Source: Pseudo-nitzschia pungens
Taxonomy: Eukaryota; Bacillariophyta; Bacillariophyceae; Bacillariales; Bacillariaceae
NCBI GenBank assembly: GCA_037355855.1
Contig: CM074765.1
Coordinates: 310,001 to 374,000 of the forward strand
DNA: 64,000 nucleotides
Reading direction: 5' to 3'
Position 1 is the stretch's first letter. Each line of letters starts with the position of its first letter. The position numbers and the translations under genes were made by a program. The notes beneath the pieces are model-generated. The model was not told the origin of the DNA. It did not search any database and saw only the letters and a program-made list of their open reading frames with translations. Shown one piece after another: positions 1 through 11,229 of the stretch.

Positions 1-1083
1 GCCTACCAGGCCATGATCAACGACCAGAGTCGAACCCCAATGTTCTACAAGGTCATGGCCGATCGCATCGACGACGGAAAGGGTGCTTCCACCGTCCTGG
101 ATCTGGGAACGGGTCCCTTTGCCATTTTCGCCATCAAGGCCGCCGAGCTCGGCGCCAAAAAGGTCTACGCCATCGAGGCCAACCCAAAGGCCGCCGAAAT
201 GGCCCGCGAGACGATCCGAAAAAAGGGATTCGAGGACATTATCACCGTTCTCGAAGGATTTTCGACCGACGTGAGCCTCCCCGACGGCGACAAGGCCGAT
301 CTGATCGTGGCGGAGATCATCGGATCGATCGCCTCGGAGGAGGGCGTGGTGGCGACGATTGCCGACGCCCATAGGCGCTTCGCCAAGAATCCGGCGTCGG
401 ATGCGAGCTGGATCCCGTCGCGGGTCCAGACCTATATGGCGCCGGCCTCGTACACGCTGCACAACTTGTTTGGACCGCCCGGCTTTGACTGGTCCAAGCT
501 CGACGGGGAACCGGTCCGGTTCAACTGCCGGGACGAGGGATTGCAGCTGCTGGCGGATCCCCAAATGGTCGAGGACATTCGCTTCGCCACCATCGACAAG
601 CTTTCGTCGTCCAACCGCAAGACGCTGGACTTTGCCGTCGACACCTCGCGGACCGTCACCAACACGGACAAGCTCGTCAAGGAACTCCAGGCGAACAAAC
701 TGGGCAAGTCGGAGGCGATCCGGGTTGCCGACGCCACGGCGCACTCGTTTTCGGGAATGGCCTTTTGGCCCCGCCTGATTCTGGGGAGCGACGTCGACGG
801 GAACGCGGACACGATCAACTCGCGGCAGTTTCCCGGCGGGGGTCACCAGCGGAGCCACTGGCAGACCGTCCTGCCCATCATGAAGGACCGGCCGGTTGCG
901 GTGACCGGCGGGGACACCATTTCCGTGGCGATCGACTTTGAGGTCCCCACTTGGTTCCAAGGGCACCAGCGATCTACAGACGCCGGCGACGTACCAACTG
1001 GACGGGAAGGTCACGTCGTCGGTGGCGGCCCGGCCGGAACCCGCGCTGATGTGAGCGCGAGCGTCAGCGTCAGCGTGAATTGA
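1..1083 (+). CDS. Protein arginine methyltransferase-like, 5' partial, 3' frame break
   Basis: The frame is open to the window edge, so the N-terminus lies outside; the ATG at 13 is probably internal. A class I S-adenosylmethionine methyltransferase core is visible: VLDLGTGPFAIFAIKAA is motif I with the SAM-binding GxG, YAIEAN holds the acidic ribose-binding residue, and VAEIIGSIASEEG resembles the double-E loop of arginine methyltransferases. Just before motif I, a Y-x2-M-x2-D-x2-R-x3-Y pattern matches the family's N-terminal helix. From about position 950 the frame loses codon bias. Dropping one C from the CCCC at 945-948 gives a natural ending (LQTPATYQLDGKVTSS...) that stops at 1052-1054. 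The tail that ends at 1083, with its repeated Val-Ser, is therefore probably out of frame. Methyltransferase assignment is firm; the PRMT subclass is not. Confidence 0.75.
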   Translation, partial: AYQAMINDQSRTPMFYKVMADRIDDGKGASTVLDLGTGPFAIFAIKAAELGAKKVYAIEANPKAAEMARETIRKKGFEDIITVLEGFSTDVSLPDGDKADLIVAEIIGSIASEEGVVATIADAHRRFAKNPASDASWIPSRVQTYMAPASYTLHNLFGPPGFDWSKLDGEPVRFNCRDEGLQLLADPQMVEDIRFATIDKLSSSNRKTLDFAVDTSRTVTNTDKLVKELQANKLGKSEAIRVADATAHSFSGMAFWPRLILGSDVDGNADTINSRQFPGGGHQRSHWQTVLPIMKDRPVAVTGGDTISVAIDFEVPTWFQGHQRSTDAGDVPTGREGHVVGGGPAGTRADVSASVSVSVN

Positions 1084-1518
1084 GTTTGAGTCTGAGTCTG
1101 AGTCGAGTCGGGCAATGAAACGAAGTAAAATGCAATCCTATGCATCGAAGACAGAAAAAATGACCGAAACGAAACCCAAAAACAATTGCGTGGACGAAAT
1201 GTCCGGACACCACTACTGCTTTGAGAATACTACTCTAGACCCAAAATATGTCCCACTGTTTGCAAAGCATCATGTTTGGTTAGGACATGTAAAGATCTCA
1301 ACCCAAATCGAATACCCGTGTAACAAGTATTGGTATTAATAAAATACTGAGTAGCAGATTGCGTTTGGGTTGGAATTCGAATCAACGTCAAAACGATTCG
1401 TCGTCGTCGGAGGTCGGAGATCGTTGCGATGATCGGTTTGGTGTTGTTTCAATTCCTATTTGAGAGGCATATCCTACTATGTTCGTGTCCTCGTCGAAAA
1501 CAGCAGTCCTTATCTTCA

Positions 1519-1592
1519 GGGTCTCTTTCTCTCGTTTTTGATCTGTCCATGACCAGAAAGGGTCTCTTTCTCTCGTTTTCGATCTGTCCATG
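1519..1592 (+). repeat. Tandem duplication, 33-bp near-identical copies
   Basis: A 33-base segment that starts GGGTCTCTTTCTCTCG and ends in GATCTGTCCATG occurs at 1519-1551 and again at 1560-1592. The copies differ at one base and repeat with a 41-bp period. Confidence 0.85.
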
Positions 1593-1799
1593 GTATCCAT
1601 CTTTTTCTCCCTCCTTCAGAGCTCTTCAATCCAGAATGACGTAGCGATTGCTTCGCAGGTCATAAATGGTGGATCTCGACTGACCTGTTCAATATTGATC
1701 TGCGATCACTGGAATCATTTTTCGTTTACCGGGCCATTTCGATGGCCAACTTCGAAGGCCAACTTCGATGGCCTCTTTGATGGACGAGAGATTGTTGTG

Positions 1800-2700
1800 A
1801 TCACAAGGAACCCTGGAACCGAATCGAGGAAAACCAGCGATCTCGAGACGTTGACCACGTATTGACCGGACTGCGTCCGACCGGAACCGGCTGCCGATGT
1901 GAGCCTGGTAAAGCGCAACCCGAAGAATGGAAGAAAGAAACCAAGAAATCATACATGCAAGCCAACAACGGCACGGGCGAAAGGGCTGGAACGCAAGTAC
2001 GGCAGCGCTTCCGCTACGATGGCATGCGTAATCCTAGAACGACACTACGGTATATCAACTCTTGCCAAGCAGCACACACAAAGCTACGCAATCCATTCTG
2101 TTGCTGATGAACTGTGTTCGAACTCCGTTCCCCTACTGTATTCATTGCGTTCTTTGTCCGTTGAATATCATGATACGATAATAAAAGACTTGGATTGGTT
2201 CGTTACTAATAGCAGCACGCTTTGAGAACTCAGCTCCTCGTCGAACTGTGTCGGTCTTTGGTTTCCAACAACGGAGAAGTCCCCGGACGAAGGACGCAAC
2301 ACCGGCTCTTGAGGGGAGACCAGCGATCTCGATAAGCCGACCACGTATCGGCTGGACGCATCCGGGCAGAGCTGGCGCGAATGGAAGCCGGGCAATGTGC
2401 AAGACGAAGATAGGTATACACAAACCAACCACCCAACCAATAACGACACAGAAGAGAAGTGCTGGAACGCAACTGCTGGAGCGCTTCCGCTACGACCACG
2501 TACTGTAGACCGAAAACTAATACGAAGTACACTTTGGCACAGGATTACCTAGCAATGCAATCCATTCTGTTGTACTAAATAATACAAAAACTCTTGTTCG
2601 AATCCCGGGACGAAGAAGATCCGAAACAAAATTTTGGTTCCGAAATAATCAAAGAGTTAGGATTGTTTAGTTATCTGACATCGTAGTAGAATAGCAAGTT
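1800..2700. repeat. Two diverged tandem copies of a ~470-490 bp unit
   Basis: Matching blocks recur in the same order. ACCAGCGATCTCGA plus GACCACGTAT is near 1830 and near 2320. GCGCTTCCGCTACGA is near 2006 and 2480. GCAATCCATTCTGTTG is near 2087 and 2557, each followed by TGTTCGAA. AATAAAAGACTTGGATTGG near 2180 corresponds to a diverged block near 2645. The order is preserved with a constant offset, which indicates an old tandem duplication. Its origin is unknown. Confidence 0.7.
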
Positions 2701-2790
2701 TACGGTTTCTGTTGGACATCAAATCGTCGTCGAAACCCGGATCATTTTGGTCTTTTGTTCCCGACTCTATTTCGTAAGTGGCATTGTACG

Positions 2791-4406
2791 TTATTCGTCC
2801 TTGTGCGCATAGTTGTGTTTGGTGGGCTTTTTCCGTATAGTGACGCCAAGGTTGTCGTCCGACGTGTCCCATGTATGCAGCTACGAGGAGAAACGAAATC
2901 AAAAAGAAGCAAGAAACTGAGCATTGGAATGATTTGTTTTTTTTCTGTATCAATTTTTCGAAACCCTAAAATGCGTGTACACCTGTCGAAAGTCGGCTGC
3001 TACAGAATACTCCGTTTCATTTCAAAGTTCGAGAAGGACCCCCTTCTCGCAGCACTTGGTCCGGTCCATTGGTCTCGCTCCCCATCTATCTGTTTATCCA
3101 TCTCGTCACTCACCTTGACATCGTTTTGAATGGCCACGTACCGGCTTCCCATGCACGTCGCCATGGCCAGCCCGATCTTGGCCGCCGGGGACACCACCAG
3201 CATCGGATTGGCGGCCGCCGCGGCGCTCGCCAGTCCCCTCGGGTGCGCCAGGTGCGCATAGACTGTGGCCCCCATCAACGCCGGTGGCGCGTAGACCTCC
3301 GTGGTGGAGTGGACGATCCGTACCGGCCGTCCGCACAATACGTCGCGGACGACCCCGCCAAAGGTGGCGGTGGCCATGCCGCAAATGGCGCAGACCAGGA
3401 GCGGCATGTTGGCGCGGAGGCCGTTCTGGGCCCCGATGATGGCAAAGGCCGACAACCCGATCGCGTCCAGGGCGTCGAGGAGTCCGTCGATCGAGTCGTA
3501 GTATGATGAACTGCTGGCAGTAGAATTGGCAGTGGCAACGTGTCCCGGCGTTTCGGGGGATGACATCGATACGGACGAGGAGGATTCCGCGAGTTTGGTA
3601 TCTCTGTCTCCTTGTGTCGTAGTAGTAGTAGCTGTTGTTGTTGTAGTAGTAGTAGTAGTAGCAGGAGCAGTGCTTTGTTGCGTTTGTTGTTGCTCCTGTT
3701 TCTTTTGTTGCCACTCCAGCACCGACGTCGGCCACACAAAAAAGGTGATGAGCCCCGTCACAATGCCCATCCAGATGTACTCGGTCTCCTCCGTCCAAAA
3801 GGGCTGTTTGTGCAGCAGAATCGCGTCCCGGATGGTTCCGCCACCCACGCTGGTGAGGATCCCCACCAGGGTGCTCCCAAAGACGTCCAAACCGGACTGT
3901 GCCGCGGTGATGGTCCCCGTCAGGGCAAAGGTGACGGTTCCGGCGTAGTCGGCGCCCCGCAAGAGGCCCCCGGCGCTCCGCAGGTTCGGGTAACGGGACA
4001 GTGCCACATCGTCGCGCCCGGTGGACGAGAGAGCCTTCCACCAGTCGCGGGAGATCGACTGGGTCGCTGTTGAGGCCGTTGAGTACGAGGAAGGATTCGT
4101 GGTTGCTATGGTTGTTGGTGACGTCAGGGAGGACAGGGGCTGCGCCTTTGTGGGAGAGGATCTGGAAGTAGAGGAGGAAGTCGAGGAGGAGGACGACGAC
4201 TTAACGGGCGGGGTCGGGCGCTGCCGATGATGCGAAGGAGAATGAGAATGAGAATGCGAATGCGATTGGGATTTAGTCTGATGACCGCGAAAACCCAGGC
4301 GTCGACTCGACAATGTCGACGAGTGCGACGGAGACGAAAGGGAAGGAACTCCGAGCGACTTTTGGGTTTGGGCCGCCATCCAGCGAGCTAGGAGTCGTCC
4401 ATTCAT
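2791..4406 (-). CDS. TRIC/UPF0126 (glycine-transporter domain) membrane protein, two exons
   Basis: Two copies of the UPF0126/Gly_transporter unit (Pfam PF03458) are visible, about residues 150-235 and 305-390. Each runs from a membrane helix with a D/G-rich start (DYAGTVTFALTG; LDAIGLSAFAIIG) to a GG-x-x-RD motif (GGGTIRD; GGVVRD). The unit is shared with bacterial YicG and TRIC-fold channels, so a channel or transporter in an internal membrane is likely; the substrate is not shown. Ser/Thr-rich linkers lie before and between the repeats, and the basic N-terminus could be a targeting peptide. I start at the ATG at 4406; the frame further upstream has only a TTG. Exon 1 is 4406-3114. A GTGAGT donor follows at 3113 and a pyrimidine-rich ..CTCGTAG acceptor ends at 2881. 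Exon 2, 2880-2791, is in phase 0, giving 460 residues. Without splicing the frame runs on to 3000 through intron sequence. Confidence 0.82.
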
Positions 4407-5330
4407 GGTGTTTTGTGTGTTTGATCGTTGGCTTGGGCTTTTGGAGGACACAACCACCAATGCTGAGGAGTAAGAGTATGTGCAATACAGTGCTTAGTAC
4501 TATTATTTGTTCTTTTCGCACTAGATTCATTCGATGTTTCTCGTCGATTTTAGGAAGTTTTTGGATGTGAGAATCATCATCCATCGTTTGTTCTACCGGT
4601 AAGTTAAATACGTAGTACCCAATAACCTTACCGGTAGAATTCAAATTTTCAACGCATTTTCCATCTCTATTGCATAACATTTTACGTGGAAGTCGTACGA
4701 TGCCTCCGTAGGCAACGACTAAGATTCCTGGAATCTAGAATCTAGAATGTGGAATGATGGTGTCAGATGTCAAAACCAGGAGGCAACCATTCGTGACGGG
4801 ACTCAATTGCCCGTTTCTAATCGGAAAATAAATCTCATTTTTTGTTATCCATTTGCAATGGAAGGGTCATCTTGAAAAGATCTCATTTTGACCGAATGAC
4901 CGACCTCCCTAGTTCTCGCCTCCCCCCTTTTGTCCATCACAGGATGGACAACAATTCGAGCGAGCAAGACGAAGATCGTCATCAATAATTCTGTGCATAG
5001 TAAGGTTACATACCAGTACAACTTTTTTGCTCCTCCACGACAAGCAACGCGGCACAGAACACAATGTAACACAATACTATTTTCTCGTCGATCGAATGAC
5101 CGAGTCTTTGTATCATCCAAAGTAGCTTGGTTTATGTTCGGGCTCTTCCGAGAAAGAGAGGGATTTCACAATCGACGTTCTGACGAGGCATAGAGCACGC
5201 ATATCGGATACAAGAAACAGAGAAAGCGAGACCAGCATCCGACGACGGGACAACGAGAAGTTCTCAGTTAATAACCACATAACTTGCAAACGGCACCAGC
5301 CAATCAAATCAAATCAAATCCATCCGAACC
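4407..5330. other. Divergent intergenic region
   Basis: No coding frame is supported. It must hold the 5' regions of the TRIC-like gene (leftward) and the glycosyltransferase gene (rightward). A GTAAGGTTAC word lies near 5001, a CCAAT at 5310, and a run of AATCA repeats directly before the ATG at 5331. I see no clear TATA box. Confidence 0.4.
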
Positions 5331-7588
5331 ATGAGGCGAGCGTTCAACAAGTCTGCGATGCCAAACACGGCATCCTTTTCGTTTCCTGGGTCGTCCTCCT
5401 CATCGACCTCCCTTCCGAGACCCGGAAGCCGCTCGGTGGGAAAGACCGGTTCGCGCGGCCCGATGGCGTGGTGGATGGTCCTGTTGGTGGTGTCGCTGGC
5501 TTCCTTTTACGCCGGCATCAACGTGGGATGGCACTCGGGGGCTGCAACGACAACGGCAACAACGGCAACGACAAAGACAGCGACAGCTGAAACATCAAAA
5601 GCAGCCGCCGCCGCCGCCGACAAGATTGCCAGTGCCGAAGCCGCAGCTGCCGCCGCCGAAGAAAAGCACAGAGAACTCGAATTTCTCCAGACACAAGTCG
5701 AACAAAAACTCAAGGAGACCGAGGAGAAACTGGCGGCATGCCGACGAGAGAACGAGGACAAAAAACCCACGTCCAAACCCACAGAAGCCAAAACAAAAAT
5801 AAGCGACGACCACCAAACCTCCGATTGCAAGACAGAGGCTTTTCACGCCGATGCCTTCCCCAAGGACCACACCGGATCCTTTGCCTCGGGGATGGAATTC
5901 GTCGATCGGATCGAGTTTGCCGAGACGTACGACACGGGAGTGCCCCTCGACGAGAACAAAAAGGGAAACGACCAGGTCATGATTTTGTACAGCGACAAGA
6001 GCGCCTTTCCCGACAAGGTCAACACTAGTAGTAGTAGCACACCGCTCTCGGTGAAGGACGCCACCGCCAACTGCCACAACCTGCACGTGCTCCTGACGCA
6101 GGCCCCCGACCGGAGGCACCAGTGCATCGCCATTATGGGACAGTACGAGAGCTACCACCTGCAAAAATTCATGCGGGTCGATCCGACCATCACCCGCGGA
6201 GGCGTCGACTCGTCCCTGCCATTGACGTACGTCAGCCGAGGCTACCAGCAAAACGGCCGCAAGTCCGCCAAGGTACCGACGATCGAGCACTCCAAGACGC
6301 ACTGGGAGAGCCTGGTGCCTTATTTGCAGTCGCTGGACGAGGCGCTTGAGGGGCTGGGACCGATTCTGAAAAAAGTGGCGTCGCACAACGACCACAACAC
6401 GATCATTGTCATGGTGTGCAACTTTGGGCATTCCGAGTTGCTTCTGAATTGTGAGTATACATTACTACTATTATTATTATTACTGTTTGCAAAACAGAAT
6501 TGCTAACAATCATCAATAGAGGATGCGCGTCGTGCGGATGGGAAGCGACGGGATGTGGTTATGTCTTGAAACTTAATTTTTGTGCTTTGGTGCTTTGTCA
6601 TCTCATTCTTTCTTGCATTGTATCTGCGTTGGCTTCTTGTTACAAAATTATACAAACAAACGAAAACTAAATTAACGCAGTCATCTGTAACGCCCGTGCC
6701 AAGGGATTCGGACACATCCTCGACAACATTTTGTTGTTCGCCACGGACCAGGAAACCCAGGACCTGGCCGAGTCGATGGGCATCACGTCGGTCTTTCTCG
6801 AGTCCATCTTTGGAAGTATGCCCAGCGACGCCGCAAAGCGGTACGCTGACAAGACCTTCAAACAAATGATGGCCGCCAAGGTGTACTGTGTACAGATGGT
6901 CTCCATGCTCGGATACGACATTTTGTTCCAGGACGTGGACGTGGTTTGGTACAAGAACCCCCTCGAGTGGTTCCACGACTCCTCCAGCGACCACTATCAC
7001 TTTGACATGTACTTTCAGGACGACGGCAACCATGGGTTGTTTTACGCTCCCTACTCGGCCAACACTGGATTCTACTACGTCCGCAACAATATCCGGACGC
7101 AGTTCTTTTTCAACTCCCTCCTCATGACCGGCGATTTGATCCTCAGCACCAGCTCCCACCAAATTGCTCTCGTTTCCCTTTTGAACGAACACGCCAGCAT
7201 GTATGGATTGCGGGTCAAGATCTGGGAGCGCAACAAACACGAATTCCCCGGCGGCTACACCTATCACAGAATGGCCGCCAAGAAATTTCTAAAGAGCCTC
7301 ATGGCCGGGGAGGAGGACGACACGTACGTCTTTCACATGAGCTGGACCGCCTCCAAAAAGGACAAGCTCAAGTTTTTCCAGCAAATGGGAGAGTGGTACC
7401 TCGAGGACAAGTGCATCGGAACCAAGCTGGACGCCCTCGCCATCGACTCGGGGGGGCAAGGAAAAACTGCCTCCTCCGAGTGCTGCACGGCGGATGCAAC
7501 GGTCACGTGCCACTATCGCGACAAGCCCAGCAAGATTCCCTGCAAGGACTCGCCACCGATCGACAAGGGAGCCCAATCGTTTTGGTGA
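5331..7588 (+). CDS. Type II membrane nucleotide-sugar glycosyltransferase (Nucleotid_trans family), two exons
   Basis: The N-terminus has the layout of a Golgi type II membrane enzyme: a Ser-rich cytosolic tail of about 42 residues, one hydrophobic segment (about 45-65, MAWWMVLLVVSLASFYAGI), then an Ala/Glu/Lys-rich coiled-coil stalk to about residue 150. The catalytic part matches the Nucleotid_trans (PF03407) fold: LLFATDQETQ, then FQDVDVVWYKNP with the DxD motif that binds the metal-nucleotide sugar, later NTGFYYVR and a His-x-Ser near FHMSW. A Cys-rich tail (SECCTAD..) ends the protein. Exon 1 is 5331-6450, with a GTGAGT donor at 6451 and an ACGCAG acceptor ending at 6680. Exon 2 is 6681-7588, phase 1, giving 675 residues. 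The join restores a continuous ..LLLNFICNARAKGFGHIL.. segment. The sugar donor and acceptor cannot be read from sequence. Confidence 0.85.
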
Positions 7589-8020
7589 GGAATCAAGAAA
7601 GCGAGCAAGTGGAACGAAAACAACCATCCCGAAACGAAACGAATCAAAACATTACATACGCCCTGGGTCGAACAGGACAAAACCAAAGGCGTTTGCACAG
7701 TCGGCAAAGAATCAGCTGTCGACGAAGGTTTTCCTCGAAGAAAGATTTCCACCACAGAATTTATTTTGGTCAAAACCAAGAACTGTACTAGTCAGCGACG
7801 GAAGGGAGATAGTGGCGAAGAACAGTCGATCCATTCCGCGTTCTCAAACACCAATTAATTCTATGCCAAGTCCGAGAAAGCAGACATGAATACCAGGAAA
7901 ATTTTGCACTAGCACCCAAATGGTGGTATGCACCCAAATGGGTGGTATCCGAATGGGTTGGCTTGTTTCAACAATTGTCCAGCGACGCCGCTGGCTGCTC
8001 ACTGCAGGAACACTTTATTT

Positions 8021-9120
8021 TCGGATTTGCTGTCCTAACTACGAACCAATCGTTGCCGATTGTGGATGACCGATTGCCGCCGGCATGGCAATATACGATT
8101 AGCTACACGCAAAACTAAAGCAACTTCTATTGTGCGATAAATGAATAATAGGCACGTGATAGATTTTGTCTGGATAGATTTTGTCTGGATAGATTAGATT
8201 ATTTCATGTGACCTTGACACGGATTTCTTGCGGTAGACGAACTCCATTTTTGGCAGCGACCATAATGTCACACGGATAAGGATATCGATAACGAGGGAAG
8301 AAATCGTTCCGACCCGTGTTGCGTTCCACTGTATCTCACCTCGTCTCGTAATCAAGCACTCCCTTTGCCGAGGCGTGTACCGGTACTGCACTTTCTGGGC
8401 AATCGACGAGTTCTTTCTCTGTCTCGGGAAAATGTTTGTGCCGAGCACGAACTTGTTTCGCAGACGGTTCCCGATTGGATTGTCGCCCTCGTGACGTGTT
8501 TCTTCGGTGTTATTCGGGATTCCTTCTTTGGGTTTCGTCCCGCATTTGCCATGATGGATAATTGGATGCAATTGTCCTGACTACGAACCAAGCGTTTTCG
8601 GATATGCTATCCTAGCTACAATCCAACCGTTGCCAATTCTTGTGTGACTAGCTTTACGCGGAAAGCATGGCACTAATTGGGCCAGCGAATGAATAAAATA
8701 TGGTAGTAGTAGAAATGTGCAGGAGTGACATGATAGATATCTGGATAGATTGGATTATGTGACCTTCGGCACGGGTTTCATGTGACAGACGGATTGCATT
8801 TCAGAAAATTTGGGTAGGAACTGCCATTGCTATTCGACTACGAATTCCTATACCGATAACGAGAGAGTTCATTCCGACCCCTGTTTCGCTCCCGTTGTCG
8901 CTCCCTATGCCGTGCTTCCCTCGTGTCTCCTGGTGGTGTATCGTTGTCAAAGTTGGTGAGCTCCTTCTATCTCGGGAGTGTGTCATAGAAGAGCAAGAAG
9001 TGGTTTCGCGGATGGTTCACTTGTGGATTTTCGCTCTCGTGGGAGAATCCGATGTCGGTTGGGACCCACTGATTTTTGCTGTTCCCCGGTGTATGTGATC
9101 AATCAGGGATCCGGGACAGT
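8021..9120. repeat. Diverged ~550-577 bp tandem repeat, two full copies
   Basis: Blocks recur in order. TTCGGAT(T/A)TGCT plus CGTTGCC is at about 8020 and 8597. TCTGGATAGATT plus ATGTGACCTT is at about 8170-8215 and 8740-8765. A block with CGATAACGAG and a following CGACCC is at about 8286 and 8857. A block with TTTCGC(A/G)GA(C/T)GGTT is at about 8455 and 9003. The copies are roughly three-quarters identical by eye. Confidence 0.75.
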
Positions 9121-9744
9121 CGAGCTGAAACTCTCGAGGTTTTGGAGGGTCTCCGTAGAGTCGTTTGCGAACGGACAAGCCAGCCAGATGTTGTTGTGAC
9201 TATCTCGCTCGTTTTCATCCATCATCAACACTCAACGCTTTTTCGCTTTTCACGAAGGTATATCCACAGTAGACTAAGCTCACTCTCATAACTTGGACTA
9301 TTTTCATCGACCTCTTAAGCGGTGGGTTTTCGAATGCCGCGACACGTTCCAAAAGAGGAAGTACTCGAAGTAGCGATTCTGACCTATTCCCGCCTATGTA
9401 CTCGAGCTTGGGTCTCGCTGTCCCGACTCCAAACCAATGGATTGGGGATCAATAGCAGCTGACACGGCACGTGCGACTAACCGCAGACGGATTTTCAAGA
9501 CATCAAAATTGTATAGACGTGTTATGGTACCAGTACCGAAAATAGCAATAGTCACGACCCAGATGGTTTGGTATTGACTATGAAATGAATCATCGTCACC
9601 ACTTAGACAATCGTTCCGTGTAATGGTACAGATACATCTGATTTGAGGACAGCTGCGCTACGTCTACACGTCGAACGCTGTCATACTATTAACGAAGTGT
9701 GCTCATAATGACAATAGGGGAAAAGGAAAATGGTTTTCGGATCC

Positions 9745-10010
9745 CTGGTTCGGTGACGCTGCCGTTGTCGTCTCGAAGGATCCCGCGGTCTCAGTGTTGT
9801 GCTGCCATCGGGGAAGTTTGGGAGCTCTTGCTCTGTGTCTCGGAAGTTTTTTGACGAGCAAGAACGGGTTGCGTGGTTGGTTCACTTAGTTGATTGTCGC
9901 TCCCGCGGTAGAATGCAATGCCATTTGGGACCGCCCAGTGTTTTTCTTTTTTTACTTGCCCGATAGGGATGGCCGAATGCCTTCCTCGCGAGGTTTTCGC
10001 CGAACCAACC
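9745..10010. repeat. Third, partial copy of the ~550 bp repeat
   Basis: Compared with 8880-9155, this block keeps GAGCAAGAA..GGTT..GGTTCACTT, then CGCTC..G(G)TAGAAT, then TGGGACC and finally CTCG(A/C)GAGGTTTT in the same order. The separation from copy 2 is larger (about 870 bp), so the array is interrupted. It abuts or overlaps the end of the TPR gene. Confidence 0.6.
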
Positions 10011-10077
10011 AAACCATTGACCCGTGGCAAGCCTCCTGGGGAACGCGGTGGGTCTCTCCACGCCTCCTTGTTCCGAC

Positions 10078-11229
10078 TCAACGCTTCGGATCGCGGCCCT
10101 TGGTCACCGTGAGCAATGCACGATCCTTGCTCGTCGTTGCCGGCTTCCTCGAGCTCTTCCAGTCGCATGAATATCCGTCGAGCCTCGGGAGAATTGGGGG
10201 GCAGCGTTTCGAGCGCCTCTTCCAGCAGGGCCCGGGCCGTGGCGGAGCCGCTCGACGACGACGACGACGACGACGACATCGACCGGCAGGTGCCATAGAT
10301 CGGCCAGTTCGCCGTTGAGTTGCACCACCTTGGGATCGTCCGGACCAAAGACAACCGCCAGCTGGTTCTGGGTTTCGGTGAGTTTCTCGATGGCTTCCTC
10401 GAACCGACCCCTTTCTTTGCAGAGCATGGCCCACCGGTAGGGCCGTGTGATGGGTCATTCCGTCCTCCCATCCCACGGACGAAGCGAGCCCGTCGAGGGC
10501 CTCAGCAAAGTGGGCCTCGGCCAGGTCCAGCCACTGCTGCATTTGCTCGTAATCGTCGTTGTCGTTGTCGTTATTGTCCAACCCCATCCGGGCCCGGGCC
10601 TCGGCCAGGTGCGAGAGGGCCGCGCATTCTCGCTTTCGGAGGGCGACCGCAACCATCCGGCTCGCATGTGCCGCGGCCTTGCTGGGATGTTCGGTGGCGG
10701 CGTGCTTTTCGGCTTCCTGCCGATGCCGCTCGTGAAAGATCCACCGTGCTTCCTCAAAGGATCGCACGGCATCGGCAACGTTGTTTTGGAGCTGGAGGAG
10801 TTTTCCCAGAAAAAAGAGAGCATCGGCGAGGTCTTCCCGGATCGAGCGGTACCGATCATCGTCGTCCTCGTCGGTTCCGTTTTCTGCTGCGAGCTGTTGG
10901 TCCCGCAGAACCAGCAAGGCCTGCGAGGTCAGCACAATGGCCTCGGGAATGTCGCCCTTCAATTGCCGCGCCGTTGCTCTCGTCAAGAGCTGCGAATAGG
11001 ATTCGGATTCGGATGAGGAATTGATCGTTTCGTTGTTTGGTGAACCCGAAAAAAACCTTGCCAATGGCGTGGTGGTTCCACCGCGGGAAGCCGACAAGGA
11101 ACTGAGGGACGACGACGCTACGAATCCGTTGGGGACCCTAGCAACGAGAGAACTAGTCCCGGGCTTTCCGTTGTTGGCGAAGCGTCTTAACCATCGGCAC
11201 CCATAAGCGGCAGCATTTCCTGTTCTCAT
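10078..11229 (-). pseudogene. TPR-like protein, probably mitochondrial, with two frame breaks
   Basis: Read leftward from the ATG at 11229. The first 75 residues are rich in Arg, Ser, Ala and Gly and end near ARFFSGSP, a typical mitochondrial presequence, followed by helical repeats (LTRATARQLKGDIPEAIVLTSQALLVL; LADALFFLGKLLQLQNNVADAVRSFEEARWIF) that look like tetratricopeptide units for protein-protein contact. The frame breaks at the CCC at 10440-10442; dropping one base continues as YRWAMLCKERGRFEEAIEKL, a further TPR helix pair. A second break lies in the (TCG)n run at 10256-10282, after which ALLEEALETLPPNSPEARRIF.. resumes. The 3' end is uncertain (candidate stops near 10078 and 10104, or beyond). 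Because every segment keeps good coding character, sequence error is as likely as a recent pseudogene. Confidence 0.6.

Larger units (their letters stand above)
1084..2790. other. Intergenic region with diverged tandem units
   Basis: No convincing coding frame. The stretch holds the 33-bp duplication at 1519 and two diverged copies of a unit of about 470-490 bp (about 1800-2240 and 2290-2700). Short open frames here differ between the two copies and look like chance. It separates two converging genes, the methyltransferase and the TRIC-like gene. Confidence 0.6.
7589..10077. other. Intergenic region dominated by diverged tandem repeats
   Basis: About 2.5 kb without a supported gene. The first 380 bases may be 3' UTR of the glycosyltransferase and the next spacer. 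From about 8020 the region consists largely of diverged copies of a 550-580 bp unit, with a third partial copy at about 9745-10010 that overlaps the presumed 3' end of the TPR gene. A short tandem GATAGATTTTGTCTG is at 8159-8190. Confidence 0.6.

Noticed and set aside
2575..2640. Possible tRNA from the B-box-like GTTCGAATCC
   Set aside because: The five bases before it do not pair with those after it to form a T arm, and no acceptor stem or matching A box is present.
8021..9120. CRISPR-like or transposon array
   Set aside because: Copies are long and diverged, with no short identical repeats with spacers, no terminal inverted repeats seen and no transposase or cas gene nearby.
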